DNA from: a virus
DNA: 64,000 bases
Virus record (IMG/VR): IMGVR_UViG_3300007511_000004
Location: 82,557 to 146,556 of that record
Reading direction: 5' to 3' (one strand)
A program made the position numbers and the translations under genes. Under the pieces are notes generated by a model, which was given only the letters and a program-made list of their open reading frames with translations, had not been told where the DNA came from and did no database searches. Below, piece after piece: positions 16,234 through 24,554 of this stretch. Positions within the stretch are counted from its first letter, which is position 1; each line of letters starts with the position of its first letter.

Positions 16234-17598
16234 ATGAACATTAATCTTGAGCAGACAATCCTCCGGAATTTGCTAGTAAACGAGAAATATACACGTAAGG
16301 TTCTCCCTTATATTAGTCCCGAATATTTTGAGGGCACATATAAAACACTATATCATGAGGTAGGTAAATTTGTAGCGAAATATAATAAATTACCTACTTT
16401 AGAATCATTTAAAATCCAGGTCGACGATGCAAGCATGAGCGATGAACAATATCGCCATGCGGTAGAGATCCTACCAGCTTTATTTGATAAAGAGGAAGTA
16501 GACCAAGAATGGCTTTTAGACACTACTGAAAAATGGTGTCAGGATCGCGCGGTATTCAATGCTGTAATGGAGTCAATTACGATCATTGACGGTAAGCACC
16601 AAACTCTTACTAAAAATGCTCTTCCAGAAATCCTCAGTAAGGCACTGGGCGTATCATTCGACTCTAATGTGGGTCACGATTACCTAGAGAATTGGCTAAC
16701 TCGATACGATTTCTATCACACCCAAGAATCCCGTATCCCATTTGATCTGGATATGTTAAATAAGATTACTAAGGGCGGTTTACCAAATAAAACCCTTAAT
16801 ATAATACTTGCGGGCACTGGAACAGGTAAATCCCTATTCATGTGTCACCAGGCAGCGGCAGCTCTTTCCGAAGGTTATAACGTACTCTATATTACTATGG
16901 AGATGGCAGAAGAACGCATCGCTGAACGCATTGATGCTAATCTAATGGATATCCCGATCGATCAGCTTGAAAATATGTCTAAGAATATGTTCTCCGAAAA
17001 AGTTGCACATATCTCTAAAAAGACCACGGGTAAATTAATTGTAAAAGAGTATCCGACTGGACAAGCTAATAGCTCACACTTCCGGGCACTGATAAACGAA
17101 CTTAAGTTGAAGAAGACGTTTAAACCTAATATCATCTTTATTGACTATCTAAATATCTGTGCTTCATCGAGGATGAAGACTATGGGAGGATCCATCAATT
17201 CCTATACATACATTAAGGCAATTGCGGAAGAACTACGAGGGTTGGCGGTTGAATTTGACGTTCCGATCGTATCTGCAACTCAAACGACGCGTTCGGGTTA
17301 TTCGAATCAGGATATTGGGCTTGAGGATACCTCGGAGTCTTTTGGACTACCCGCTACAGCAGACCTCATGTTCGCACTCGTCTCAACCGAAGAACTTGAA
17401 GCCCAAGGTCAAATAGCGGTCAAACAACTAAAGAATCGATATAATGATCCCACTAAGTTCAAACGATTTGTGCTTGGGGTAGATCGGAGTAAGATGAGAT
17501 TGTATGATGTAGATGTAGATGATCAGGGGTTAGTGGACGATACGCCAGCCTTCGATAAAAGTGAAATGAATAATCGATTCAAAGATTTTAAACTATAG
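16234..17598 (+). CDS. 41: Replicative DNA helicase (gp41)
   Basis: A 454-residue DnaB-like hexameric helicase. The N-terminal DnaB-type helical domain begins NLEQTILRNLL. The RecA-like domain has Walker A AGTGTGKS (193-200), YITMEMAEERIAERIDA (H1a-like), Walker B NIIFIDYLNI and the VSATQTTR motif H3, then SFGLPATADLM. It unwinds the fork ahead of gp43 and pairs with a primase. The length is near T4 gp41 (475). Confidence 0.95.
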   Translation: MNINLEQTILRNLLVNEKYTRKVLPYISPEYFEGTYKTLYHEVGKFVAKYNKLPTLESFKIQVDDASMSDEQYRHAVEILPALFDKEEVDQEWLLDTTEKWCQDRAVFNAVMESITIIDGKHQTLTKNALPEILSKALGVSFDSNVGHDYLENWLTRYDFYHTQESRIPFDLDMLNKITKGGLPNKTLNIILAGTGTGKSLFMCHQAAAALSEGYNVLYITMEMAEERIAERIDANLMDIPIDQLENMSKNMFSEKVAHISKKTTGKLIVKEYPTGQANSSHFRALINELKLKKTFKPNIIFIDYLNICASSRMKTMGGSINSYTYIKAIAEELRGLAVEFDVPIVSATQTTRSGYSNQDIGLEDTSESFGLPATADLMFALVSTEELEAQGQIAVKQLKNRYNDPTKFKRFVLGVDRSKMRLYDVDVDDQGLVDDTPAFDKSEMNNRFKDFKL

Positions 17599-17607
17599 GA
17601 GTAAATA

Positions 17608-17838
17608 ATGCAAAATACTAGTAACGCAATCCGTAAACTGGTTCGACAGGAATATCTGAAATCCCCGGATCGTATCATCAACCAGTTAAAGGCTTCTAGG
17701 AAAGGTAAGCGGACCATGGTGACTATTGAGAACCCGAATAAAGAGGAAACCAACCGCCCCTTTATCCGGATTGAGGGTAAGGCCTGGTTTAAGTCCCAGA
17801 AGAAGACCAATCAAATTACTGTAAAGGAGGCAGAATGA
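17608..17838 (+). CDS. Hypothetical small basic protein
   Basis: A 76-residue basic protein between helicase and thyX. A GGAG site precedes the ATG and the stop overlaps thyX by four bases. Nucleic acid binding is possible from charge alone; no domain is recognised. Confidence 0.65.
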   Translation: MQNTSNAIRKLVRQEYLKSPDRIINQLKASRKGKRTMVTIENPNKEETNRPFIRIEGKAWFKSQKKTNQITVKEAE

Positions 17839-18506
17839 AAGCGCGTCTAGTCGGGTATACCCAACCCACCCTAGAATTCGAGAATGAATTTCGGAACGTC
17901 CAGGATCTGATCGCTTTCTGTGCACGGGTCTCAAATCCTGCCAATCAGTTTAATAATGAGACCGGCAAGAAGCTTATTGAGTATCTGATTAAGCATAAAC
18001 ATTGGTCACCCCTTGAAATGGCGAGTGCAACCCTGGAAGTTGAAACCACTCGGGATATTGCTCGACAGCTTATCCGACATAGATCATTTTCGTTTCAGGA
18101 GTTCTCACAGCGCTATGCTGATCCGAATGACCTAGAGGAATCATTTGTATTGAGGGAAGCGCGACTCCAGGATCCTAAGAATCGTCAAAACTCTATAGAT
18201 AATGATGATGAGAAATTGCAGAAAGGCTGGCACTTTAAACAACAGCAGATTATCCATGAATGCAAGTTAGCATACAAATGGGCAATCGAAAATGGTATCG
18301 CAAAGGAACAGGCGCGAGCAGTACTTCCGGAAGGCAATACAGTATCTAAATTGTATGTCAATGGTACACTCAGATCCTGGGTGCATTATATCGAATTACG
18401 GACGGGTAACGGAACGCAAAAAGAGCACATTGAGCTAGCTAGAGAGTGCGCAATTGCAATCGCCCGCTGTTTCCCTATGGTAGAAGGATTTACAGAGAAT
18501 GGGTAA
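17835..18506 (+). CDS. thyX: Flavin-dependent thymidylate synthase
   Basis: A 223-residue ThyX, which makes dTMP from dUMP using methylene-tetrahydrofolate, NADPH and FAD. The signature RHRSFSFQEFSQRY (RHRxxSxxxxSxR) is complete. HWSPLEMASATLEVE and the terminal LRSWVHYIELR also match. With dCMP deaminase and NrdJ it completes a phage dTTP route. The stop overlaps the next gene by eight bases. Confidence 0.96.
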   Translation: MKARLVGYTQPTLEFENEFRNVQDLIAFCARVSNPANQFNNETGKKLIEYLIKHKHWSPLEMASATLEVETTRDIARQLIRHRSFSFQEFSQRYADPNDLEESFVLREARLQDPKNRQNSIDNDDEKLQKGWHFKQQQIIHECKLAYKWAIENGIAKEQARAVLPEGNTVSKLYVNGTLRSWVHYIELRTGNGTQKEHIELARECAIAIARCFPMVEGFTENG

Positions 18507-18714
18507 AAAACTTTCAACTTACTACGCCGAACCAAACCCTCCAGATAATGGTTGTGCGGAGGTTCATGTTGATTTCCGACATGAGAGCCTTTATATTAAA
18601 TATTATGATGATCAGGGGAAGCTATTTTTCACTGAAGAATTCCCGGGTAAATCTCTTAGGTATGTAGAAGATGCAGCAGAAAATTGGGCATTAGGGATAA
18701 AAAAGTTGGATTAG
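18499..18714 (+). CDS. Small conserved phage protein of unknown function
   Basis: A 71-residue acidic protein with beta-prone segments (AEVHVDF, LYIKYYDD). It overlaps thyX by eight bases and is the last gene of the uvsX-41-thyX group. Function unknown. Confidence 0.65.
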   Translation: MGKKLSTYYAEPNPPDNGCAEVHVDFRHESLYIKYYDDQGKLFFTEEFPGKSLRYVEDAAENWALGIKKLD

Positions 18715-18718
18715 GGGG

Positions 18719-18747
18719 TTTACAAACAATTCGTAAGATGGTATAGT
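18719..18747 (+). promoter_or_regulatory. Early-type promoter
   Basis: GGGGG, TTTACA, 17 bases, TATAGT, just before the SleB-like hydrolase gene. Confidence 0.7.
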
Positions 18748-18779
18748 AATTCATAATCAATAATCAATGAGGCAGGATT

Positions 18780-19262
18780 ATGAAGATAGATTTACGGAAC
18801 GTGGTATCCTTTGCTCTTACTGGTACAGTAGTAGCTCTAGGATCCCTTGCCGCCCAAGATAGAATGGCTTCGGCCGCCACTGAAAGAAATTGTTTGGCTA
18901 TGAACGTCTATCACGAAGCACGTGGTGAAAGCGTGATTGGTCAGATTGCCGTAGCCCAAGTGGTTATGAATCGGGTGGATCACAATTATTTTCCTGATAC
19001 AGTATGTGATGTAGTTTATCAAGATCATCAATTCTCTTGGACTCAGGATAATATTAGCGATACTACTAGTGATACTTTTGCTTGGAATCTTGCCAAGGAT
19101 ATTGCTATTACCGTATACGCGCGAGAAGAGGATGATCCTACATCCGGCGCCCTTTTCTACCATGCGGATTATATTGATACCCCACACTGGGCTAAACAAA
19201 TGGAAACCACACTCCGTGAAGAGACTCATATCTTCTATTCATGGGATGGGGTTTGGGATTAA
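18780..19262 (+). CDS. SleB-type cell wall hydrolase (exported)
   Basis: A 160-residue protein. A signal peptide (VVSFALTGTVVALGSLAA) precedes a hydrolase_2/SleB domain: CLAMNVYHEARGE with the catalytic Glu, AVAQVVMNRV, and CDVVYQDHQFSWT. SleB-like enzymes cleave peptidoglycan glycan strands (lytic transglycosylase or amidase type). It could serve as endolysin or in entry. The early-type promoter upstream is odd for a lysis gene. A GAGGCAGGA site precedes the ATG. Confidence 0.88.
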   Translation: MKIDLRNVVSFALTGTVVALGSLAAQDRMASAATERNCLAMNVYHEARGESVIGQIAVAQVVMNRVDHNYFPDTVCDVVYQDHQFSWTQDNISDTTSDTFAWNLAKDIAITVYAREEDDPTSGALFYHADYIDTPHWAKQMETTLREETHIFYSWDGVWD

Positions 19263-19280
19263 AATTAATAAGGACATAAA

Positions 19281-19865
19281 ATGAAAATGCTTCCGAAGAT
19301 TCTAGTAGTTGGTCATGGCCGACATGGTAAAGATAGCGTGGCTGAGATCCTCCAAATGTTCTATGGGATGACCTTTAGAGGATCAAGTGAGTTTTGTGCT
19401 GAGACTGTATGCTTTCCCGCAATGAAGGCCGAATATGGTTATAAAGATTATATGGAGTGTTTTGATGATCGCCATAATCATCGATCGGAGTGGTATGATC
19501 TTATCTCGCAATATTGTGCTGAAGATCCAACCCGGCTAGGTCGTGAAATCTTTAAGGTATCGGATGTCTACTGCGGACTTCGGAATAAAAGAGAATTCCA
19601 TGCACTGAAAAATGCAGGAGTATTTGATATTGCGCTATGGGTAGATCGATCCGATCATCTACCACCAGAAGATAGGGCGAGTAATACTATTGAACCTTGG
19701 ATGGCAGATTTTGTCATTGATAATAATGGCTCCAGGGATGATCTAACCCTTGCAGTGAAACAACTTATGGATAACCTATTGGGTCGAAATAGTCCCGAAG
19801 TATCTAATATGTCACATCACCAAGAATTTGCAACTGAAAATATCATTAACTTGGATAATATCTAA
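19281..19865 (+). CDS. Deoxynucleoside monophosphate kinase-like protein
   Basis: A 194-residue P-loop protein starting ILVVGHGRHGKDSVAEIL, a Walker A variant typical of T4 gp1-like and other small nucleotide kinases. It has a later IALWVDRSDHLPPEDRASN lid-like segment and FVIDNNGS. Phosphorylation of dNMPs is inferred from fold and context (thyX nearby). A C-terminal tail of about 30 residues is extra. Confidence 0.7.
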   Translation: MKMLPKILVVGHGRHGKDSVAEILQMFYGMTFRGSSEFCAETVCFPAMKAEYGYKDYMECFDDRHNHRSEWYDLISQYCAEDPTRLGREIFKVSDVYCGLRNKREFHALKNAGVFDIALWVDRSDHLPPEDRASNTIEPWMADFVIDNNGSRDDLTLAVKQLMDNLLGRNSPEVSNMSHHQEFATENIINLDNI

Positions 19866-19872
19866 ATCCGTC

Positions 19873-19880
19873 TATAAATA
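19873..19880 (+). promoter_or_regulatory. Late promoter for tmRNA
   Basis: Exact TATAAATA, a few bases after the kinase stop and just before the acceptor piece of the tmRNA. Confidence 0.6.
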
Positions 19881-19882
19881 TT

Positions 19883-20208
19883 TCGTAAACGTTGAAGCAA
19901 CGTAGACACATACTGGACCTCGGGGCAGTGCCGAGCGACTCCACCATAAGCGCCCAGTTGGTTCCGGGTCTTAATCTCTATGAAGCACGTAAGGAAGTAG
20001 CTACCGGATCGTGTGGAGGGAACTGGCCGTTTTTGATGGGGTCGAAATTTAGGATCGACAGGTGTGAAAGTGAAGTGGAGTTTACCGGCTGAGTCGCGTA
20101 ATAGACTTACTAAACTAAATGCAAACGTAAATGCAAAACCAGAGATCCGCCTAGCGGCTTAATCTCTTGCGGTATGGGCTCCACCGTATCATCAAACGGA
20201 CCCACTAA
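19883..20208 (+). ncRNA. ssrA: Permuted (two-piece) tmRNA
   Basis: The acceptor piece comes first. A T-arm CTCGG-GGCAGTG-CCGAG (19919-19935) is followed by CGACTCC, A, and CCA (ending 19946). After about 90 bases the coding piece begins GGGGTCG (20038), which pairs with CGACTCC including the G3-U70 wobble of Ala identity. The resume codon and tag follow: GCA AAC ... GCG GCT TAA encodes ANVNAKPEIRLAA. A P5 helix (AGAGAT/ATCTCT) flanks the tag. This order is the alphaproteobacterial form. tmRNA rescues stalled ribosomes with SmpB. Outer ends are approximate. Confidence 0.9.
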
Positions 20209-20247
20209 AATCTTAGAAAGCTTTTCATTAATCAAAGGATATACAAA

Positions 20248-20613
20248 ATGAAAACCCTCGCTCTTGCAACCGCGCTTTCCGGCGCGCTCCTTGCGTCTTC
20301 GGCTAATGCCGGTGAAATTGGTAATACTGGCATCTCGCTGGGCGGTACTCTCGATACTAACTACACTACTGGTGAAAATGTCTTTGCAGTAGATTTCATC
20401 CCTCGTGCTCAGTTTTCAAACTGGGGCATCCTATTCGGCGCTCAAACTACTCTTGACGTAATGGGGCTAAACGATGGTGATATCTTTAAGGGTATTGACC
20501 TTGATGCATCTTATGATATTGGTACTACAGGTCTGAAGGCCTATGGTAAAATCGGTACGGATTCAGATTTCGTATTCGGTAATGCTAAGATCGGTGTATC
20601 ATTCGCATTCTAA
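20248..20613 (+). CDS. Small outer-membrane beta-barrel-like protein
   Basis: A 121-residue protein with a signal peptide ending SSANA-GE, followed by alternating polar/hydrophobic strands rich in Gly, Asp and aromatic residues and ending AKIGVSFAF. A C-terminal Phe is the usual recognition signal of the BAM machinery. It may alter the host outer membrane, for example to exclude other phages or change permeability; this is inference. An AAAGGA site precedes the ATG. A strong terminator follows. Confidence 0.7.
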   Translation: MKTLALATALSGALLASSANAGEIGNTGISLGGTLDTNYTTGENVFAVDFIPRAQFSNWGILFGAQTTLDVMGLNDGDIFKGIDLDASYDIGTTGLKAYGKIGTDSDFVFGNAKIGVSFAF

Positions 20614-20636
20614 TCATGTGAATATAATATGTTGAG

Positions 20637-20672
20637 AAAGAGGGCGTCGTGACAACATGACGCTCTCTTTTT
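20637..20672 (+). terminator. Rho-independent terminator
   Basis: AAAGAGGGCGTC pairs with GACGCTCTCTTT (one G-T) around a loop of about ten bases and runs into TTTTT. It closes the barrel gene and separates it from the late operon. Confidence 0.88.
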
Positions 20673-20674
20673 CG

Positions 20675-20682
20675 TATAAATA
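20675..20682 (+). promoter_or_regulatory. Late promoter of the exported-protein operon
   Basis: Exact TATAAATA directly after the terminator and 28 bases before the first gene of the operon. Confidence 0.65.
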
Positions 20683-20709
20683 CCCTAGAACCACATATGA
20701 GATATATCA

Positions 20710-21261
20710 ATGCTTAATAGAATTATATTGGCGATACCGGCGATCTTTATTGCAATGAGTTTATCGGCTGAGCCTATTGTGACTGAATCAACCACCACTA
20801 GTACGGTGACGTCTAATACGAATTCCAATACTACGGTTAATGCCCCGCCGCCCTCTGCAATTTCCCCTTCGATTAATACTTCTAATTCGGACTTATGCAC
20901 AGTCGGGGTGGCTGGTGCGGTACAGACACAAATCCTTGGTATTTCGATGGGAACTACCTTCACCGAGGATAACTGTATACGGCTAAAGAATGCCAAGACA
21001 TTATTTGATATGGGTATGAAGGTAGCCGCTGTTGCAGTAATGTGTGAAAACCCACAAGTATTCGATGCTATGATGAACGCAGGAACTCCGTGTCCATATG
21101 ATGGATTGATTGGCGATGCGGCGAAAGCTGCTTGGAAGGCAGATGCTGCTGCACAGCCAGAGGAAACATTTTTTGAAAAAGGTTTGAATATTGATGACAA
21201 ATCTACGCTTATGGGCGCTGGTGGTGTCGGCAGTCTGTTACTCCTCTTATTGTTCCTCTGA
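20710..21261 (+). CDS. Exported phage protein with C-terminal membrane segment
   Basis: A 183-residue protein. An N-terminal signal peptide (IILAIPAIFIAMSLSAE) precedes a Ser/Thr/Asn-rich linker, then a Cys-containing domain (CTVGVAGAVQTQILGISMG, DNCIRLKNAKTLFDMG, AGTPCPYDGLIGD), and a C-terminal Gly-Leu segment GVGSLLLLLLFL. The central domain is a type I recall from marine T4-like phages, without known function. It opens a late operon of exported proteins. Confidence 0.75.
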   Translation: MLNRIILAIPAIFIAMSLSAEPIVTESTTTSTVTSNTNSNTTVNAPPPSAISPSINTSNSDLCTVGVAGAVQTQILGISMGTTFTEDNCIRLKNAKTLFDMGMKVAAVAVMCENPQVFDAMMNAGTPCPYDGLIGDAAKAAWKADAAAQPEETFFEKGLNIDDKSTLMGAGGVGSLLLLLLFL

Positions 21262-22078
21262 AACAGTAACTGGTTCAACGAATAATGCCGCCAATGGTAC
21301 CATGATTTGGCAGATGCCGAATATCCTACCTGATGCTACTGGATTAACCGTCGAGGGAGTTTATTTTCGTTATACTACTGTAAAAGATCCCGATTCCGAT
21401 CTAATAGTGGTGATTAAGAATGAGCACGCTGAGGAAACCGGATATATCTATTATCATGAGGATGATTGGTCAGGTGTTCCCGGTAACACTATAGTAGGAT
21501 ATGATTCGCTTACTCCAACTTTAGGCACGAACTGGGGTGAAGGCAGTATTACTACAGAAGGCGAGGGCAACGTAACCGATCCTACGGTCAGATACACATA
21601 CAGGTACGACACGTGTAATAACCCATTGGACGATCCAACCTGCCCAGGATTTGAAGATGCGCTTTATAATTACATTTTAGAGAACGTCCTTGCAAAGAAA
21701 GAATTGAGCGTTGATGATCCATACTATGACGAGTGGGTCCAAATGCAACTGGAATCTAAAGCAGAAGTTACAGAAGAATCCGAAACTGAACCTGAAGAAG
21801 ATGAAAAGGAAGAAGATTTGGAACAGAAGTTCGAACCCACTACGAATATTGCGGAGCTTGGTGGGGTCGCAGGAACACAAGCTGAAATAATAGCACAGAT
21901 AGCCTATGTCCCACAATTTGGTGTATATTACACTGCCGCTATTAATGGAGGGGTATATAATGATGTGATAACCCTTCAAGATACAGAATTACCTGACAAT
22001 GGGAGAGCGTTGAGAAGCTTGGCATCTGATGCCGTTCATCGAAATATGGTTCGTTCTCAATACGAAAACGATAACTAG
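21194..22078 (+). CDS. Exported acidic protein of unknown function
   Basis: A 294-residue protein. Its signal peptide (LRLWALVVSAVCYSSYC) is encoded in the bases that also encode the C-terminal membrane segment of the previous protein, read in another frame (68-base overlap). Next come a beta-rich domain, an Asp/Glu-rich linker (about residues 195-215) and a C-terminal domain. The ATG at 21194 follows AAAGG. Not recognised. Confidence 0.7.
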   Translation: MTNLRLWALVVSAVCYSSYCSSETVTGSTNNAANGTMIWQMPNILPDATGLTVEGVYFRYTTVKDPDSDLIVVIKNEHAEETGYIYYHEDDWSGVPGNTIVGYDSLTPTLGTNWGEGSITTEGEGNVTDPTVRYTYRYDTCNNPLDDPTCPGFEDALYNYILENVLAKKELSVDDPYYDEWVQMQLESKAEVTEESETEPEEDEKEEDLEQKFEPTTNIAELGGVAGTQAEIIAQIAYVPQFGVYYTAAINGGVYNDVITLQDTELPDNGRALRSLASDAVHRNMVRSQYENDN

Positions 22079-22088
22079 GAGAACTAAT

Positions 22089-22592
22089 ATGTTCCGGAAA
22101 TTATTAACCATTGCCACATTCCTGCCATTGTCTACCACTGCAGTATTTGCAGAGGATAGCCCGATTTATGGATCGGTTGAATCTAAGTGTACTATCTTCA
22201 CGGATGTACCTGGTGTATACGGCCAGCCAACGCCCGGCGAATTAAGTACTGCACCGACAGCGGGTGGGGTTCAACCTAAAATCCGTTATGATGTAGTCCA
22301 GGCAGGATACTATGTTGCTAAAATCTCGTGGCCGGTGAGCTTTCTATCGTCCCCAAGTCTAACCGATACGGTTGTTTGGGACGGTGAAGTAGAGGCCACT
22401 GAAGTTACAGATCCAGCAATGTCAGCCTATGAAACGGATAAGATAGAATATAATAACACAACAGAATTCGATTTATCTGTTGCAGGTACGGTTTGGTTCG
22501 AAGTAACCTCTACCGCCAATTATGGATACGATAAAGCATTTCCGGCCGGTTCTTACCAAGCCGCGGTGACTGCGGAGTGCATTGCTCAATAA
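22089..22592 (+). CDS. Exported protein, beta-rich
   Basis: A 167-residue protein. The signal peptide ends STTAVFA-ED; the mature part has two Cys and beta-prone segments ending TAECIAQ. GGAGAA precedes the ATG at 22089. Function unknown. It is the third gene of the exported-protein operon. Confidence 0.7.
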   Translation: MFRKLLTIATFLPLSTTAVFAEDSPIYGSVESKCTIFTDVPGVYGQPTPGELSTAPTAGGVQPKIRYDVVQAGYYVAKISWPVSFLSSPSLTDTVVWDGEVEATEVTDPAMSAYETDKIEYNNTTEFDLSVAGTVWFEVTSTANYGYDKAFPAGSYQAAVTAECIAQ

Positions 22593-22601
22593 GGATTATT
22601 A

Positions 22602-22985
22602 ATGTTACGATATGTACTTGCTATGGCGCTGGGGCTGGCTGCTCCGGTCGCCAAAGCGCATGAATTGACCCCAACTTATTTCGAATTAAGTCCCGCTTTA
22701 GTAGATAATGTACTAACTACTCGGATGAATGTATTCAACCGACGCGAGGACATTGTGGACTACCGATTCGAGGTGTATACAGCAGATTGGGAGCCGGTGG
22801 CCTTTGCCTCGTTTGATAGAGTGTTTACTTTAGACTACCAAACTGGTACGCAAATCCCTCTTTATTTTAGATCTAGGGATCGGTCTAAAGTAGTTTATAT
22901 TTGTACTCGATCAGTTCCAGAGGCCGATGAATCTGATGGGGCAGTGAATTCATTGATCTGCTCCAAGATAAGGAGTGACGAATGA
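22602..22985 (+). CDS. Exported protein, possibly periplasmic
   Basis: A 127-residue protein. A signal peptide (LAMALGLAAPVAKA) precedes a beta-rich domain with RMNVFNRREDIVDYRFEVY, which loosely resembles the first strands of pilus-chaperone-like Ig domains; this is only a resemblance. Two Cys near the end may pair. It overlaps the next gene by four bases. Confidence 0.68.
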   Translation: MLRYVLAMALGLAAPVAKAHELTPTYFELSPALVDNVLTTRMNVFNRREDIVDYRFEVYTADWEPVAFASFDRVFTLDYQTGTQIPLYFRSRDRSKVVYICTRSVPEADESDGAVNSLICSKIRSDE

Positions 22986-23407
22986 GAATACTTTCCATAA
23001 TCATTTTTTCAATGTTTGCAACTGTAGCGTATGGACAATCCCTGCCCGACGCCTCAGGTGCTCTTACATTGGGTATGCCGTCAGCTCCGGGTAACTATCA
23101 ATCGGACAAATTCAAGGCAAATAATCTCGATTGCTCGAATGCGATCGGGTCTGCCACTAATCTCGAATTCGGTGTAATGGGGTTAATTAACCAGGGCGAT
23201 TACTATGATGCTCTTAATAACTATATCAATACCCCCTTCCGTGACGTAGGGGTTTATGCTCGGATTGTGATACCATTAGGACAAAAACCTAGGGCAAGAA
23301 TTGACTGTAATAGACTATTTGAACTTGAACTTCAGGCTCGAGAGCTCGAAGTCATTAAACTCCAAAGAGAACTGGATGCTCTAAAATCGTTAGAATTCGG
23401 AGAATAA
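22982..23407 (+). CDS. Exported protein with C-terminal coiled coil
   Basis: A 141-residue protein. The signal peptide is followed after about residue 19 by a domain with two Cys (NLDCSNAIG, ARIDCNRLF) and a C-terminal heptad-rich helix (LELQARELEVIKLQRELDAL). The last helix may dock on the coiled-coil membrane protein encoded next. Function unknown. Confidence 0.7.
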   Translation: MRILSIIIFSMFATVAYGQSLPDASGALTLGMPSAPGNYQSDKFKANNLDCSNAIGSATNLEFGVMGLINQGDYYDALNNYINTPFRDVGVYARIVIPLGQKPRARIDCNRLFELELQARELEVIKLQRELDALKSLEFGE

Positions 23408-23410
23408 AAT

Positions 23411-24160
23411 ATGGCAGAATTAGAATTTGGTGGGATGACCTTTCGAGGCGGAAAGATATTTGCGATACTGACTGCTTTAAGTACTTTGGGCGGTGGTGCA
23501 TGGGCTGGGTTTGAGTTTTATGCTGATTATATGGATATGAAAGAGATAGTCCAGAATATCGACATTGACGAAATCGCTGCGGCTAATGAGCTACAGGTTC
23601 AGAAGCTGGATGATGCTATCCAATATACCCAAGATATCAAAAACGATCTCAGGGCTGATATCATTAGAATAGAGGGGCTGGTATCCGGTTTAGAGGACCG
23701 AATTAATGAGTCCGAGTCCACTATACGAGCCTTTCGAAACGAGATTTATGATAAGCTAGATGCCTTTGAAGCTAGATTCAGATCCGTTTTAAAGGATAAT
23801 CAGGATGCTATGGCGGCATCAGAAGAGCGGCTTAGGATCGAATTGAAGAGTAATCAGGATACCATGGCTGCTATGCGAGATACGATTGCAACTCGCTTAG
23901 AAGAATCTGAATCAAGGATTAAGGCCACACAGGGTAGTATAGAAACAACCCTTGAAGGCGTCCGGAACGAAATGAATCAAGTGCAGAAGGATGTCACTGC
24001 ATCTATCCGAGAAGTTGAAGGCACTATACGAGTTTCTGAAAAGGATGTTCGTAATACAATGCGAGAGACCGAGTCCCGGATTGATAATGAGATGGGAACC
24101 CTCGAAAGGGATCTAAAAGAAATTATCCAAGAATCGTTGGATAACCCATTGGCAAATTGA
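23411..24160 (+). CDS. Membrane-anchored coiled-coil protein
   Basis: A 249-residue protein with one membrane segment near residues 14-35 (IFAILTALSTLGGGAWAGFEF) and then almost 200 residues of heptad repeats. Repeated units such as ESESTIRAF, NQDAMAASEE and NQDTMAAMRD suggest internal duplication. It ends the exported-protein operon. The topology suggests a spacer or scaffold across the periplasm, as an inference. Confidence 0.75.
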   Translation: MAELEFGGMTFRGGKIFAILTALSTLGGGAWAGFEFYADYMDMKEIVQNIDIDEIAAANELQVQKLDDAIQYTQDIKNDLRADIIRIEGLVSGLEDRINESESTIRAFRNEIYDKLDAFEARFRSVLKDNQDAMAASEERLRIELKSNQDTMAAMRDTIATRLEESESRIKATQGSIETTLEGVRNEMNQVQKDVTASIREVEGTIRVSEKDVRNTMRETESRIDNEMGTLERDLKEIIQESLDNPLAN

Positions 24161-24167
24161 TCATGAT

Positions 24168-24554
24168 ATGATATACGAAATAGACGAAACTATATCAGAA
24201 CATCAGGCCCGAGACATAGATGATACTATGTCTCGGGTTATTAGTATGCTCGATCTAAAAGAATCAGTGTTCGTAACGTTTGTCAGATCCGAAAATACCT
24301 CGGGCGGATGTATAGAACTCGAGGGTGATGAATATCTTGTAGAAATCCCGGTCACAGATGATACCGAGCTATTTGTGTTACACGAGATGAAACACGTCGA
24401 ACAATATAATACTGGCCGATTAAAACAAGGTGAAATATGGTTGGGAAAATCATATAGGGGAGTACCGTATTATTCTAAACCTTGGGAAAAAGAAGCATAT
24501 AAATTCGAAAAAAATGTAAAAAGGGATTTACTATTGATCCCGGATTTGGTATAA
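24168..24554 (+). CDS. Small HExxH metalloprotease-like protein, C-terminus altered by insertion
   Basis: A 128-residue protein with the zinc site LHEMKHVEQY (HExxH) near residue 75 and a possible third ligand in KPWEKEAY. The last residues, LLLIPDLV, are encoded by promoter DNA that is repeated at 43097. A second copy of its preceding 52 bases lies at 29831, where the frame would end differently. So the original C-terminus was replaced when the adjoining cassette arrived. Confidence 0.72.
   Translation: MIYEIDETISEHQARDIDDTMSRVISMLDLKESVFVTFVRSENTSGGCIELEGDEYLVEIPVTDDTELFVLHEMKHVEQYNTGRLKQGEIWLGKSYRGVPYYSKPWEKEAYKFEKNVKRDLLLIPDLV
24469..24520 (+). repeat. 52-bp direct repeat, left copy
   Basis: Identical to 29831-29882. 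It covers the last coding part of the metalloprotease-like gene plus the A-rich TTCGAAAAAAATGTAAA element. The two copies bracket the oxygenase cassette. Confidence 0.92.

Noticed and set aside
19892-20092. 66-codon reading frame across the tmRNA region
   Set aside because: It runs through the acceptor piece, the spacer and the coding piece of the tmRNA, with no ribosome binding site. The RNA pairings explain the sequence better.
20685-21278. Leftward 197-codon frame opposite the first exported-protein gene
   Set aside because: The rightward frame has a signal peptide, late promoter and conserved Cys domain. The leftward one has no ribosome binding site or family match.
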